Shown piece by piece: positions 1-9,210 of a stretch of 64,000 nucleotides of DNA. How positions within the stretch are numbered: the first letter of the stretch is position 1; the number at the start of each line of letters is the position of its first letter. Origin of the DNA: Gracilaria gracilis (lineage: Eukaryota > Rhodophyta > Florideophyceae > Gracilariales > Gracilariaceae). The position numbers were made by a program, and so were the translations under genes. Where the stretch lies: the NCBI GenBank assembly GCA_030374805.1, contig JARGSG010000237.1, forward strand, positions 1 through 64,000. Direction: 5' to 3'. Below the pieces are notes generated by a model. The model saw nothing but the letters and a program-made list of their open reading frames with translations. It searched no databases and had not been told where the DNA came from.

Positions 1-1956
1 ACTGGATACCTCGACTGCACGTAGTTGAAGTTCTCATAGTTCACCATCGCATGCTGCTGTGCACAAGCAAGAGGCCACTTCGAACACCATATATGCATGC
101 TCTATGGCAGGAACAAGGAGCAGAGACTGCGTCTCTGGGTTTCGCATGGGGTTGCCTTTGCGACCGTATAAAGTGAATTGGGACCTGGTCCACAACAAAC
201 GATCTCCTCGGAACCCCTTGCTCGTCCTTTGCTCCAATAAGGTAAAACACCTTCGTCCACTGGTTCACCTGTTCCCATGCACAGAAGATAACGAATTGAT
301 GCCCCCCCGGACGTAGCAGCCTTGATATAAGCTTGCCGCCTTCTTCATATGCTCAGCGCTCAGCATATCGTACCAACTGTTCTCCCGGTTCTTATCGGCC
401 CTTCCTTATGTTGTATTGGTGGGTCCACAAGAACCAGTTGAACTTTCTCCAATGGAGAGAATCCGTTGTTTTGCAGAGTCTCGTCCGTTCCCACCATATC
501 CTCGAGCCCGCAATTATACATTCGAAAGTATTTCCATCTCCACTTCACAACGTTGGAATGCCATTTTATCGTCCAACGAGGAAATGGCAGGAGGAGGCTG
601 TATGTCGGCGTCGGCGGACGATGTTCACCAACGTATTCATTCCCACTCTCACCCACTACATCCATTCACTTCCGCCATCTCCATCCTCTCCTTGTTTACC
701 CTCGAGGGATTCCATCTTTTCAACTGCTCATCGTCATCGTCATGAATTTCGATGGCAGGCTCCGGGTTTCGATACCGGCGTGAGAGGTATATCAGGGACC
801 CTGAGTGTTTCTTTGATTTTCAAAGGGCTTATTGTCTCCAAGATGGAGGACATAAGCGAGTTAGAGAAACAATTAAATCTCTGAGCAAAGGCTTTGACGG
901 GTCCCGTGAGAAACGTGTTTAGAACGGCCCATCGTCCAGGTTCTGATATTGTGTACAACTGCTCGTTCACAATAACCTTGTTCAGGTCAGAAATGAACTC
1001 CTTCGCAAGCGTTCGGAGGGCCACATCAACGTCCTCTGGAAGATTCCATGCCCACGGTTGGACCTCGTCTTCCAGAAGAGTTTGCGTGTTGCTGGGTAGC
1101 AGGCGATGGTCGTTGTACTTGTGCAAGAACCCCTCGGAACGCGTTCAAATATGTTTAAACTGCATGTCGTCGTACACGAGCAGTATAAAAGGGAGAACCA
1201 TGACCTCCGCGCTAGGGAATCCCAGAAATTGGGAGAAACACTCCCAGGCCTTTATTACCAGCTGCACACCAAAACCCGCACGCTGAGCTTGGAGATTCTG
1301 CCAGATTCGGACATTCCCAAAAGAAGAGGAATATCGCTTTACCCCCTAACGCCTCTTATGGATCCCAAGTCGATTTCCCATTGATACCTTTTGAATAAGG
1401 GAGAGAAAGAGAACTCTCTGGAAATGTGTAGCGATGCTCGTACCGAAAGGGAGACCTATCCGGCCCACTCGCCTGGGAGCTGTACTCATAGACTTGAAGA
1501 ATTCTGTTAACGTCACATTCTTTGGTATTCCTTTAAACTCCACTCTGGTATAAGCATTCCAAAAATCCCTCACACGCCTGTGTCTGTCTCCGTCCATGAT
1601 GTCAAGCAACTTCGTCGACAGATACAGCTGACGGTATGAATCCTTCCCGCACACAGCCTTGAGCTCATCGTCGCTGTGTGACGGGTGAATGGGTCTGAGA
1701 AGGATAGAGAAGTACTTCTTGGCAACGTCTAGGACAGTGCGATTTTTGATGATATATTGAACGAATTCGCTGTGTCCCACTTTCCTAGGTTCGTGTTCCT
1801 CTCGCATCTTCGACGCATAGTGATCACGGATGGCGAGACACGTGGTGAGAAGCTCATCCCCAGAACCGAAAATTTTCCAACCTTCATGTCGGATGTCGGA
1901 GGTGCCGGTGACGGTGACTTAGACCTGGATGTGGTTGCGGCAGCCATTTTAAACAA
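1..1956 (-). pseudogene. Methyltransferase-SET gene, left copy, partial and decayed
   Basis: Read on the minus strand, this is the same gene as 18,877-22,017, cut by the window start before the methyltransferase C-terminal half and the SET part. Recognisable pieces include the N-terminal domain (1,346-1,956), the acidic linker (740-1,126) and the region around the DPPY catalytic motif (near 400). The frame is broken in several places and is more damaged than the right copy, so I regard this copy as dead. It is transcribed divergently from the ParB-like gene at 4,306, with the hairpin-rich region between them. Confidence 0.8.
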
Positions 1957-2559
1957 TAACGGGGGTCTTTATTATGAATACGGAAGGAGAACCGGAGCGG
2001 TTGTGAGAAAAAAGATGATTGACGTCGGCAGCGGACGGCGAGGGCAAACGGATGGAAGCTGACGAGAGACGGCAGCGAACGAGAGATGAGTTCGGATGGT
2101 AGACGGGAGTGGACGGCAGACGGCTGCGGAATTAGCGATGTGAACGAGAAGTTCAGACGCCAAAATGGTACCAGAACTCTAAAGTAGAGGAGTAGAAGGG
2201 AATTGGGCGATATTAGGGGGGCTTATGAGGTGATAAACAGTTATAAGAGAAGGCAGAGATGGGAGGGGGGTGCGGTAATTCCTAGATATGGAAGTATAGG
2301 CGAAGTTATAACTTACGGCTTTCCGGACATTGGTCTGTGGTGCAGTGGCGCCCCATCACGGCTCCGGTGAAGTGCCACTCGAGTTCGGTCCGCTTTCCAT
2401 GCGCCGTGGGAGAAAAAGTAAAACAAATTAATTTCCACCTGGACAGCGGCCCCCTCGCGACTGCCGCTTGTTTGTAATGTGACGCTGCGTGTACGTAAGC
2501 ACCTTCGCTCTTCTGCCAACTGCCTCGGTAAGCACAACGCTCTGTACCTCCCCGTTACG

Positions 2560-2640
2560 GTTTCCGGGGATCTCTTCTTCTCATGTCACAACCAAGTGAT
2601 CCTCTCGGTTGTGACAGAAGAAAAAAACATCTCCGGAAAC
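2560..2640. repeat. Imperfect 34-bp-arm hairpin
   Basis: Arms 2,560-2,593 and 2,607-2,640 are imperfect reverse complements. Both begin and end with GTTTCCGG / CCGGAAAC and carry GTCACAACC / GGTTGTGAC next to the 13-nt loop. Confidence 0.85.
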
Positions 2641-2884
2641 TGTATAAGAGAGGTGCTCTTTCCGTCCTTGTTCTGTTGCACGGACGTAGTAGCACACAAG
2701 GTACGTTCGACGATCTTGTTCGTTCTTTGTGAATCGTACTAACTGGCGTACTCTTCTATTTTCCATGCTATTGCGTATTCAAGCCAGAGTCGCTGGACAC
2801 AGTGTATGCCGCTTCTGCATCCTTGCTTTACTGAGAACATTCGGAAGTGCTTGAGCTGGCCGTGATGTTCGAGTACGATTATTT

Positions 2885-3053
2885 TGAGTTGTTCAACTCA
2901 TTTAATCGGCTTTGGCTCTGACATCCAGCTCAATCACTGTCGGACTGTGGTTATTTATTAGACCGACTATATTACACTGCGTCAGCTCGAACTATCGGAA
3001 TTGGTTGAGCTCTTGGTGATGGTGGACTACCATTACATGAGTTGTTCAACTCA
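2885..3053. repeat. Pair of 16-bp palindromes
   Basis: TGAGTTGTTCAACTCA occurs at 2,885-2,900 and again at 3,038-3,053. Each is a perfect palindrome, and the two are 153 bp apart within loosely similar context (followed by TTTAATCG or TATAATCG). This would suit a dimeric DNA-binding protein. Confidence 0.85.
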
Positions 3054-3128
3054 TATAATCGTGTTTAGCCATTACTGGTATTTCAATCACTGAAGAAGAA
3101 TAGTCCCCAATATAGTCACTAGAAAAAT

Positions 3129-3215
3129 GTCGTGGCCAGTGATGAGTACTTCTTCTCCGACAACCACATAATGCTCGTGGTTGGCGCAAAGGGGGTACTC
3201 ATTATCGGTCACGAC
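3129..3215. repeat. Imperfect 39-bp-arm hairpin
   Basis: Arms 3,129-3,167 and 3,177-3,215 pair imperfectly. The outer GTCGTG/CACGAC, the middle GAGTAC/GTACTC and the inner CAACCAC/GTGGTTG are the best-matched blocks. Confidence 0.75.
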
Positions 3216-3254
3216 CTTGGGCGCTATAGGGAAATCTACGTCATATAAAGTTAG

Positions 3255-3281
3255 AGAAGGTAGTCGGTAGAACTACCTTCT
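3255..3281. repeat. Short perfect hairpin
   Basis: AGAAGGTAG (3,255-3,263) pairs perfectly with CTACCTTCT (3,273-3,281) across a 9-nt loop. Confidence 0.8.
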
Positions 3282-3649
3282 TCGATTTAATAGGATGCAA
3301 AGTTTCTGATATAGCACATATTCTGCCAGATCGATGTGATGTATTATTTGTTTTGTTTTTTACATGACCAACAGGCTGCGAACTACTTCTATTCTAAACT
3401 GCTCTCCGTGCTTATGAAGAGCAATTTTTATTGCTTTCCAACAAACTCACCGAACTACAGTCTTATGATTTGACGCCCTTACGTCCTCCCGTCATTATAA
3501 GAAGATGCAGGGCTTTAAATATTCCTAAAACGATCATAAGTGAAAACTGTCGTCGACACCGGTCCGAGGTGTCGTCCAGCTTCATCGGCCACGGCGCGTG
3601 GACAGCGGTCCGGGGTGTCGTCCAGCTTTATCGGCTACGGCGCGTGGAT

Positions 3650-3715
3650 AGCGGTCCGGGGTGGAGTGGCGCTTCATCACGGCACTGATGAAGCGCCACT
3701 CCACCCCGGACCGCT
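3650..3715. repeat. Perfect 30-bp hairpin
   Basis: Arms 3,650-3,679 and 3,686-3,715 are perfect reverse complements of 30 bp around a 6-nt loop (CGGCAC). The right copy of the element has the same perfect hairpin at 17,109-17,174 with a different loop sequence (GTGCCG). Confidence 0.97.
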
Positions 3716-3766
3716 GTCCGAAAAATTAAAATTTTTTTGCCGTGCCCAGCCGTTGGGGGTGTAGTC

Positions 3767-3910
3767 CAACTTCTTCCGCCACAGCACGTGGACAGCTGTC
3801 CGAGGTGTCGTCCAACTTCTTCCGCCACAGCACGTGGACAGCTGTCCGAGGTGTCGTCCAACTTCTTCCGCCACAGCACGTGGACAGCCTTCCGAGGTGT
3901 CGTCCAACTT
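3767..3910. repeat. 46-bp tandem repeats
   Basis: Three units plus a partial unit start at 3,767, 3,813, 3,859 and 3,904, each beginning CAACTTCTTCCGCCACAG (the last diverged). More diverged units of the same family lie at 3,540-3,660. The unit shares GTGGACAGC and GTCCG blocks with the adjacent hairpins, so hairpins and tandem units appear to be built from one sequence family. Confidence 0.9.
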
Positions 3911-3925
3911 CATCGGGCACTGCGC

Positions 3926-4004
3926 ATGGACAGCGGTCCGGGGTGGAGTGGCGCTTCATCAGGGCACTGATGAAGGGCCACTGCACCCCGGGCCGCTGTC
4001 CATG
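3926..4004. repeat. Second, imperfect copy of the 30-bp hairpin
   Basis: The outer blocks CATGGACAGCGG and CCGCTGTCCATG pair, and the inner blocks repeat the hairpin at 3,650-3,715 with several mismatches. The right-copy counterpart is at about 16,819-16,898. Confidence 0.85.
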
Positions 4005-4305
4005 CAGAAAAACTAACGGACGCAACTCATTTTTTTTCCTTCAAAACTGGATGCCTTTATTCTATAGCTACACGTACATAGTAGTTATGACGATCATGTA
4101 ACTTTCTAAATAAACCGATTGTGAATTCTAAAACGGGAAATACGGAACCCCTGGAGTTCAATCCTATATTGAGCGGGCGCAGTGTTCGGTCAGAAAGTGA
4201 AGGCAACGAACGTAATTGAGAAGGGTAGGTCCGCTATACGTTCTCGCGAGCATTTTCGACGGTCGTAATCCGCGTTTCGAATTGTTTGAACCCTTTGTAT
4301 CCAAC

Positions 4306-5703
4306 ATGGCGCCTCTGAACCATAAAAGAGGGCAGGAGTCAGCGCGATCGAAGAGGAACAGCGAGGGGTCAGAAATGGCGCCGTTTACGCGAGGAAGAGG
4401 AAAGGCGAAGGTCTCCACGCCTCGTAGGCCGACATCGCGTTCTGAGCGGGGAACACCGCACGCGATGAAGAAGAAGACGAGTAATCGCGCCCCACATAAG
4501 GTAAAAGATGGCGACTCTGTATCTTTGTTCATCAGCCTTACAAAGGACAAGAACGGAGTTGAAGTTGGTACTGCGGATGTACGTGGCGTGGGGCCCGCTG
4601 GTGTTACCGGAAAGGGGCTCTGCCGTTCGCTGCATAGCCATCTTCTAAGCGCCACTGCCTTAGAGTGTGAGGATTTGGTGGTTATCTGGAAGATGAATAT
4701 TTCAAGTCATCTAGACGCGAAGTATCCTTACTGTTTCCAAGGTCCAGAGGATCTCCCGATTAAGCTCGCCGAATTGTTTTTGGCTGGGTTGTATGCCTGG
4801 GATACGTCGATGATGGCCTCAATTGAGATTCCGCAGAGTCCCACTTCGCACCCCACTCCGCACCCTGGGGCCGGGAAGTCGTCCACCTCTCAGCCTGAGG
4901 GTGAAGATGTTGAGGAGGTCAAAGAATCGGCTGAGCATTTCTCTAAAACCCCCAAACTCCAGTCTCCCTCAACAAGAGAAGAAGCACGAGAATGTTCTAA
5001 AGGGTTTAAGAAACTAGTTGGAGCAATTGAGAGGGTTAACATCGTGGATGACTCCGATCACGATGTTGTGGAGGTTATTGGGACTTCTAAGACTTCCCTG
5101 GGTGGACCTGAGGGGGATTTGTTCGATGAAGGAGATAGAGTTCCATCGGATGAGGTGGACACCACGCTGCCGCTACCGAAGATATCCCTCGCCGACTATG
5201 TTCAGCAGCGGTTGACGACGGATATCGCGATGATTGAAATCCCGAAGAAGACGGTTCGCAGTGTGAACCTGGCGCACAAGGAGGCCACAAAGATGAAGTG
5301 CCTCAACTTTGGTTGGCTTCTCTCCGCCGGTTCGATTGCCGTTACAGTTGTAGGCGAATTGGATGCGAGTGACATCGTTGACGGGAGACTTGTGCTGCCT
5401 GAAACACTTATAGACGGATACCACCGATTTTTTGTGTTACAGAACCTGCGTGAGGAAGGAGGGAAGTGGGAGGATATAGTGAAGGCTCTGGATGTTGTGT
5501 TATGGAGGAGGAAGGATGGTAATCCGATGTTCATGAATGAAGTGCTAGGACTTGGCAATCTCCTGAACGAGATGAGCTCCAATGTTCTGAAGATGTCTTT
5601 CGCAGACAAACTTCACAGCACGGTGTCCTTCGTTGAAAACATCATTGAAGAAGGAGGAGTGGATGTGAGGAAGGTGACGCCGAAACAGATAGCGGGCGCG
5701 TAG
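4306..5703 (+). CDS. Basic nuclear-type protein with ParB/Srx-like DGxHR domain (left copy)
   Basis: A 465-residue open frame from ATG 4,306; the frame is open further upstream but has no earlier ATG. The N-terminus is rich in Lys and Arg. Residues about 185-290 are a low-complexity acidic/Ser-Pro linker. Residues about 310-460 resemble the ParB/sulfiredoxin fold: an IPKK segment, a stretch like the ParB first strands (LSAGSIAVTVVGELD), the signature-like IDGYHR at residues 369-374, then a following helical region. Known family members are plasmid-partition or nuclease proteins and often accompany DNA methyltransferases in phages and plasmids. The assignment is by motif only. The gene is divergent from the methyltransferase-SET gene and colinear with further open frames to 8,211. 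The right copy (15,120-16,517) is equally open, which suggests selection or recent duplication. Confidence 0.6.
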   Translation: MAPLNHKRGQESARSKRNSEGSEMAPFTRGRGKAKVSTPRRPTSRSERGTPHAMKKKTSNRAPHKVKDGDSVSLFISLTKDKNGVEVGTADVRGVGPAGVTGKGLCRSLHSHLLSATALECEDLVVIWKMNISSHLDAKYPYCFQGPEDLPIKLAELFLAGLYAWDTSMMASIEIPQSPTSHPTPHPGAGKSSTSQPEGEDVEEVKESAEHFSKTPKLQSPSTREEARECSKGFKKLVGAIERVNIVDDSDHDVVEVIGTSKTSLGGPEGDLFDEGDRVPSDEVDTTLPLPKISLADYVQQRLTTDIAMIEIPKKTVRSVNLAHKEATKMKCLNFGWLLSAGSIAVTVVGELDASDIVDGRLVLPETLIDGYHRFFVLQNLREEGGKWEDIVKALDVVLWRRKDGNPMFMNEVLGLGNLLNEMSSNVLKMSFADKLHSTVSFVENIIEEGGVDVRKVTPKQIAGA

Positions 5704-6289
5704 AAAAGAAGTGGGGTTATCGGGGACTATAGTATGCGTCACTTGAATCGCTATGCGGCACTGGCTCTGAAGTTTGTGCAAAGCGAGTAGCTCCTCCAAA
5801 TCTTTGAGAAGTTGTGTGAGGAGGGGCCGCCGCTGACGCTCACACATGTGTCTAGTGACCTCCTTATGGGACTCGCAGATGGTGAACTCCGTTTCGTCGT
5901 CCATTGCTTGCAATGGCATGTGCGACTGAAAATGTTCTCTGCAGGGAGGACGGCCCGTTTTGATGATATGAGAAAGCACTTCTTTCAGTATGCAATTGGT
6001 ATGTTTAAGCCTTGCGACATGACTGCCAAGAGGAAGAAAATGACAGTTGAGGAAGTGATGCAGACGGTTCTCAAGATTGGAGGAAAGGGGGTATCTGTCT
6101 TGGAATATCTCGGGAAGCAAACAGCCAAAATGGAACTCGTGGGAGCAAAGCGTTTGTAGAACGGGATGGTGTCTAGGAGGTTGAAGACTGCAGGTAACAA
6201 GCTGGAACAACAATTTAAAGTATCGCTGCAAATTTCAGAGGAGGAGGAGGTTGTAGAGGAGGTTATTGAAGAGGTTGTGGAACCGTAGG
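5704..6289 (+). CDS. Colinear middle segment, unrecognised (left copy)
   Basis: The same reading frame as the ParB-like gene continues here with conserved-looking coding sequence, interrupted by TAG codons that are shared by both near-identical copies. The best stretch (about 5,812-6,159) contains a Trp/His-rich segment (VVHCLQWHVRLKMF) and a Lys-rich segment with a predicted helix. The third, diverged copy has homologous protein sequence at 30,697-31,062 (minus), so this was a real coding region. I recognise no family. It may be part of one long gene with the upstream frame, or a separate decayed gene. Confidence 0.5.
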
Positions 6290-6315
6290 GGACGGCCGGG
6301 GCTCCATCTGCTGAG

Positions 6316-6786
6316 TTGGAGAACGATCTCATGGTGTTGGAAAGCCCTGAACCGAAACGACCGGTGTTAAGACGTAGCACAAGACGTAAGGTGGTTCCGG
6401 ATCGCTTGAGAGAAGAGGAGGTTGGACGGGTTGTGGGGAAGAAGAGGAAAACGAGAAATAGAACTTCTGTGGTGCTTATTGACGACGAGGATGTAGATGA
6501 TGTGCAACCTGCCCCGAAGCGAAAAAGGAAGGGTACGGTGAACACATCCTCTGTGGACATACCTTTGGAGGTTGTTAACCTGGTCAGGAAAATGACGAGG
6601 ACTGCATTGAAGAAGTTCTTTAAGGAGCAGAGAATCAATGTGATGTCGTCCAATGAGGGCGAGAAGGACAGTGATAGTGGTGAGAAGGATAGTGAATTTG
6701 TTGGGGATGAACCGGGAGGGGGGAAGGTGAAGGAGGAATGCGTAGCTTTGAGGATAACAATCCGGATGTTCTCCCGAAGGGGATGA
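6316..6786 (+). CDS. Basic/acidic chromatin-like linker protein segment (left copy)
   Basis: An open frame of 156 codons with a basic cluster RRSTRRK near residue 20, repeated KKRK and KRKRK clusters that look like nuclear localisation signals, and acidic/Ser runs near the end. No fold is recognised. The segment is colinear with the frames before and after it, and a homologous piece is present in the third copy at about 30,213-30,704 (minus). It is probably a disordered linker of a larger chromatin-targeted product. Confidence 0.45.
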   Translation: MENDLMVLESPEPKRPVLRRSTRRKVVPDRLREEEVGRVVGKKRKTRNRTSVVLIDDEDVDDVQPAPKRKRKGTVNTSSVDIPLEVVNLVRKMTRTALKKFFKEQRINVMSSNEGEKDSDSGEKDSEFVGDEPGGGKVKEECVALRITIRMFSRRG

Positions 6787-7196
6787 AGATAGCTGGAGAG
6801 TACACCGGGGTATCGGATATGTCGTGGACAAATATAGTGAGTGCACTGCCGAGTGAGTGGCCGAGAGGGAAGAATGCTGTGAAACACCAGCACCCGTGGA
6901 TGGATATGCGTCACCTACGCAAGCAGCATAGGGCGGGGTTTTTAACGGTGGAGGATTTGAGGGCGGTGCATCACGCAGTGTACTGGCATGCAGCCCAGGA
7001 TGTGCACAAGGAATTGGGGACTACGAAGGAACCAGTTCTTGGGGTGAAGCTCCCCTTGAAGGGAAAACCGAAAGGGGAGGAAGACGATCTTTGGATGGCG
7101 GCGATGGAGAGGGATGACCGCGCGAGAGTATTTTGCCACGAAGAGAATGGAGTTGATGGAGAGAAGATCGTGTGTGCTGGAAGAATTTGGAAGTGA
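6738..7196 (+). CDS. Unrecognised element protein segment (left copy)
   Basis: A 152-codon open frame overlapping the previous one in another frame. Visible features are a His-rich stretch (VKHQHPWMDMRHLRKQHRAG) and a following helical segment (VEDLRAVHHAVYWHAAQDVHKEL). Homologues are at 13,679-14,170 (minus) and, diverged, at 29,850-30,092 (minus), so it was protein-coding in the ancestor. The His and aromatic content is unusual, but I cannot name a family. It leads directly into the dioxygenase-like region. Confidence 0.45.
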   Translation: MRSFEDNNPDVLPKGMKIAGEYTGVSDMSWTNIVSALPSEWPRGKNAVKHQHPWMDMRHLRKQHRAGFLTVEDLRAVHHAVYWHAAQDVHKELGTTKEPVLGVKLPLKGKPKGEEDDLWMAAMERDDRARVFCHEENGVDGEKIVCAGRIWK

Positions 7197-8211
7197 CGAA
7201 GGCATGTCAGATGAGGCGAAGAAGAGGGGGGGTGGTTTTGAATGAAGATGTGACAGAGAGTATGTTGGAGTTCTTTCACAAGGATTTCTGGGAACAGCCG
7301 GACCTCAAGTTCGAGGAGAACTGCAAGAGATGGAACCCAATCATTAATGTGGAAGATGGGAAGAACGCAGGGGATAGGATGCAGGGCATTGGGCGATAAA
7401 TTATCACGAAGAAGGGTATTGTGGATTACATGGAATCGGATGAGAAGAATGTGATGATGGTGAGAAAGAGGGCGTTGTTGGATGCTAGGTTTGGGCAGAT
7501 AGCAGCCGCTCTTCGTCTGTGTAACAACAGTAGGGCGAAGAAGAGGATGTATGCGCTGGAAACAGGAGTACGTGTGTTGTTTACGAGGGAGGGATGCCCG
7601 AGGCAGGTGTTGCACACCGATTTCCCAGGGTGACGAATGTGGAGAAGAACAATGGGGAGATTCCAGGATTCTTCATGATGGCCTCCGGGGGGAGCTCTTT
7701 TATGATAGGGGTATGTGAGAGGTCACATAATATGTATGTGTCGGATGACAAGAGTTTGGAGGGGCTGTCTCATACGATGGTTGTGAAGAAGTTCAGGGTT
7801 CCACGGTACTCCATGTTTATTGGAAGGGGAGATGTGTTTCATGCTGGGGCTGGGTACATGGATGCGCTAGTGAAAGAGAATTGTCTACGGTATCACATTT
7901 ACTTTGTGCTCGAGGGATACAAGCTGCATGATGCGGTGCACAGGCAGCCTGCATTTCGGCCCAAATTCTTAGATGAAGAATTTGGACTCGGGGAAGACCC
8001 GAACGACCAGCTGGACGAGGAGGAAAGTTCTGTGAGCAACTTCGAAATGGAGGAAGAGGAAGTTGGAGAGGAGGATTACGAAGAGGAAGATGACAAGGTA
8101 CAAGGCCACAAGGCTGATAACACGGATGGGGACTACGAGGAGGGACCGATGATAATGGATTATGAGAAGGACTACATAAAACATGTAGAGCGTGTAGTGT
8201 TATGTGTGTGA
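7172..8211 (+). pseudogene. 2OG-Fe(II) dioxygenase-like protein (left copy)
   Basis: Two overlapping open frames (7,172-7,633 and 7,594-8,211) together show the landmarks of a 2-oxoglutarate/Fe(II) dioxygenase double-stranded beta-helix: an HxD pair in VLHTDF (about 7,610-7,630), a Ser/Gly-rich strand, a distal His in GDVFHAG (7,828-7,848), and an Arg in LRYHIYF (7,884-7,904) spaced as the 2OG-binding residue. Family members oxidise nucleic-acid bases (TET/JBP, AlkB), histones or proteins; the substrate here is unknown. The frame is not continuous in this copy. The acidic C-terminal tail (to 8,211) is absent from the right copy, which is truncated. Its position opposite a DNA methyltransferase suggests a modification-eraser role, which is inference. 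Confidence 0.6.
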
Positions 8212-8391
8212 GAGTGAGGTGACTTGACTACTAATGAGAAATGAACGAATGTTTTGATATAATGTGAGCATAAAAGGATTGTTGATGAAAGAAAATGAGT
8301 TAAAAAGCGTGGGTAAGGAGAGAGAGTATTGTGCGAAGATATGTTTTTTACAAAATGAGACCAAAGTAGTACTGGTACTAAAAGAGAATGT

Positions 8392-9210
8392 CTTTTCTAA
8401 GGACATTGACATAGTTGGTGTGAAAAGGGGCACGGTCAGGCAAGCCCACTCTCCTGGTATCCTCGGAGGAAAGGTAGAAGTAAGCATTTCTGAATTCGTA
8501 CTCAGAGAATGAGGCGTGGAAGAAGGAAAGAAGGCTGCCGTAGGCGAGGAGAGATGTACTGTGGAGGGGATATTGTAAGAGATAGCTGTGTTGGAGGAGA
8601 CTATGCCAAGTAGTTCCTTCATCATCGTTGAGACTAGGGTATTGTAGTGGGGGGCCACGTCATGCATGGTAACGAAGCCGTGGGAAGAACCAACTAGGTT
8701 GAATGAAGAGAACCAGACGAGCTTTTCGTAGTAGGGTTTAGAGAAGACGTCTTCGTCAACGATATTGCAAGTGAGACCTGCGTTAAAGAAGCGTTGTCCT
8801 AGTGCAAAAGCCCATTTTCCGGTGACAGTTCTGAGGCCATTGGGAGTAAGAGGGGTGACGCCATCCTATGGAGGGGCAGCGAGAGTGGGTACGGCGATGT
8901 AAAGAACTGCTTGTGTGGTGTGATGAAGACCATGTTTTGAAAGAATGGGGAGAATGTGGCCGTTCTGAATGAAGAGCAAGTCTTTTCTGCGAGATGGAGG
9001 GCAGGAGCGAATTACTGTTTCCGACAAGTTGCTCCGGCCGCAGAAGAAAATGGGACCTTGCGGAATGCTGTGTGCCGCTATGAAATCTTGGAGTGAAAGA
9101 ATGGTATCTTGAGGAGTATCGTGGTCATAAAGCATAGAGCCAATGCGGCCTCTGCATACAACAATAGCTGGGGTTTGGGACGAGCGGAGAGAAGAGGAAG
9201 GCGAGGTCAT
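8392..9210 (-). pseudogene. Ketopantoate-reductase-like Rossmann protein, decayed
   Basis: Minus-strand coding traces resemble an algal/diatom protein family of the ketopantoate reductase type: GPIFFCGRSN, then CPPSRRKDLLFIQNG (an NAD-binding-domain-like region), then after an in-frame TAG at 8,866-8,868 the segment VTGKWAFALGQRFFNAGLTC, a KLVW helix typical of the C-terminal domain, and, in a shifted frame near 8,530, LLAYGSLLSFFHASFSEYEF. One stop and at least one frameshift make this a pseudogene, unless TAG is read through. It is not part of the flanking mobile elements by content and is probably a host-gene relic trapped between the inverted arms. The family call rests on remembered similarity, not a search. 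Confidence 0.5.

Larger units (their letters stand above)
2323..4004. repeat. Hairpin- and repeat-rich intergenic core of the element (left copy)
   Basis: No gene is visible here. The stretch between the two divergent coding arms is packed with secondary-structure elements: an imperfect fold-back at 2,323-2,391, hairpins at 2,560-2,640, 3,129-3,215, 3,255-3,281, 3,650-3,715 and 3,926-4,004, two copies of a 16-bp palindrome, and 46-bp tandem repeats. The fold-backs at 2,323, 3,650 and 3,926 share one core (GTGGCG...CATCA). It would contain the promoters of both arms; its other roles (origin, transposase binding, small-RNA source) are inference. The same core is present inverted at 16,819-18,520. 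Confidence 0.85.
2..7969. repeat. Left arm of large inverted duplication
   Basis: The plus strand here matches the minus strand of 12,855-20,815 almost base for base. For example, the first bases of the window are the reverse complement of 20,811-20,815 and upstream sequence, and the 495-codon open frame of this arm differs from its partner at only a few percent of residues. Homology stops abruptly at 7,969, inside a coding region that continues to 8,211 in this arm only. The arm is cut by the window edge on the left, so its true length is unknown. It covers the unclassified methyltransferase/dioxygenase element. The two arms carry independent small differences, so they are two real loci and not an assembly mirror. 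Confidence 0.95.

Noticed and set aside
3540-3910. CRISPR-like array
   Set aside because: The 46-bp units are contiguous tandem repeats without unique spacers, and the genome is eukaryotic.
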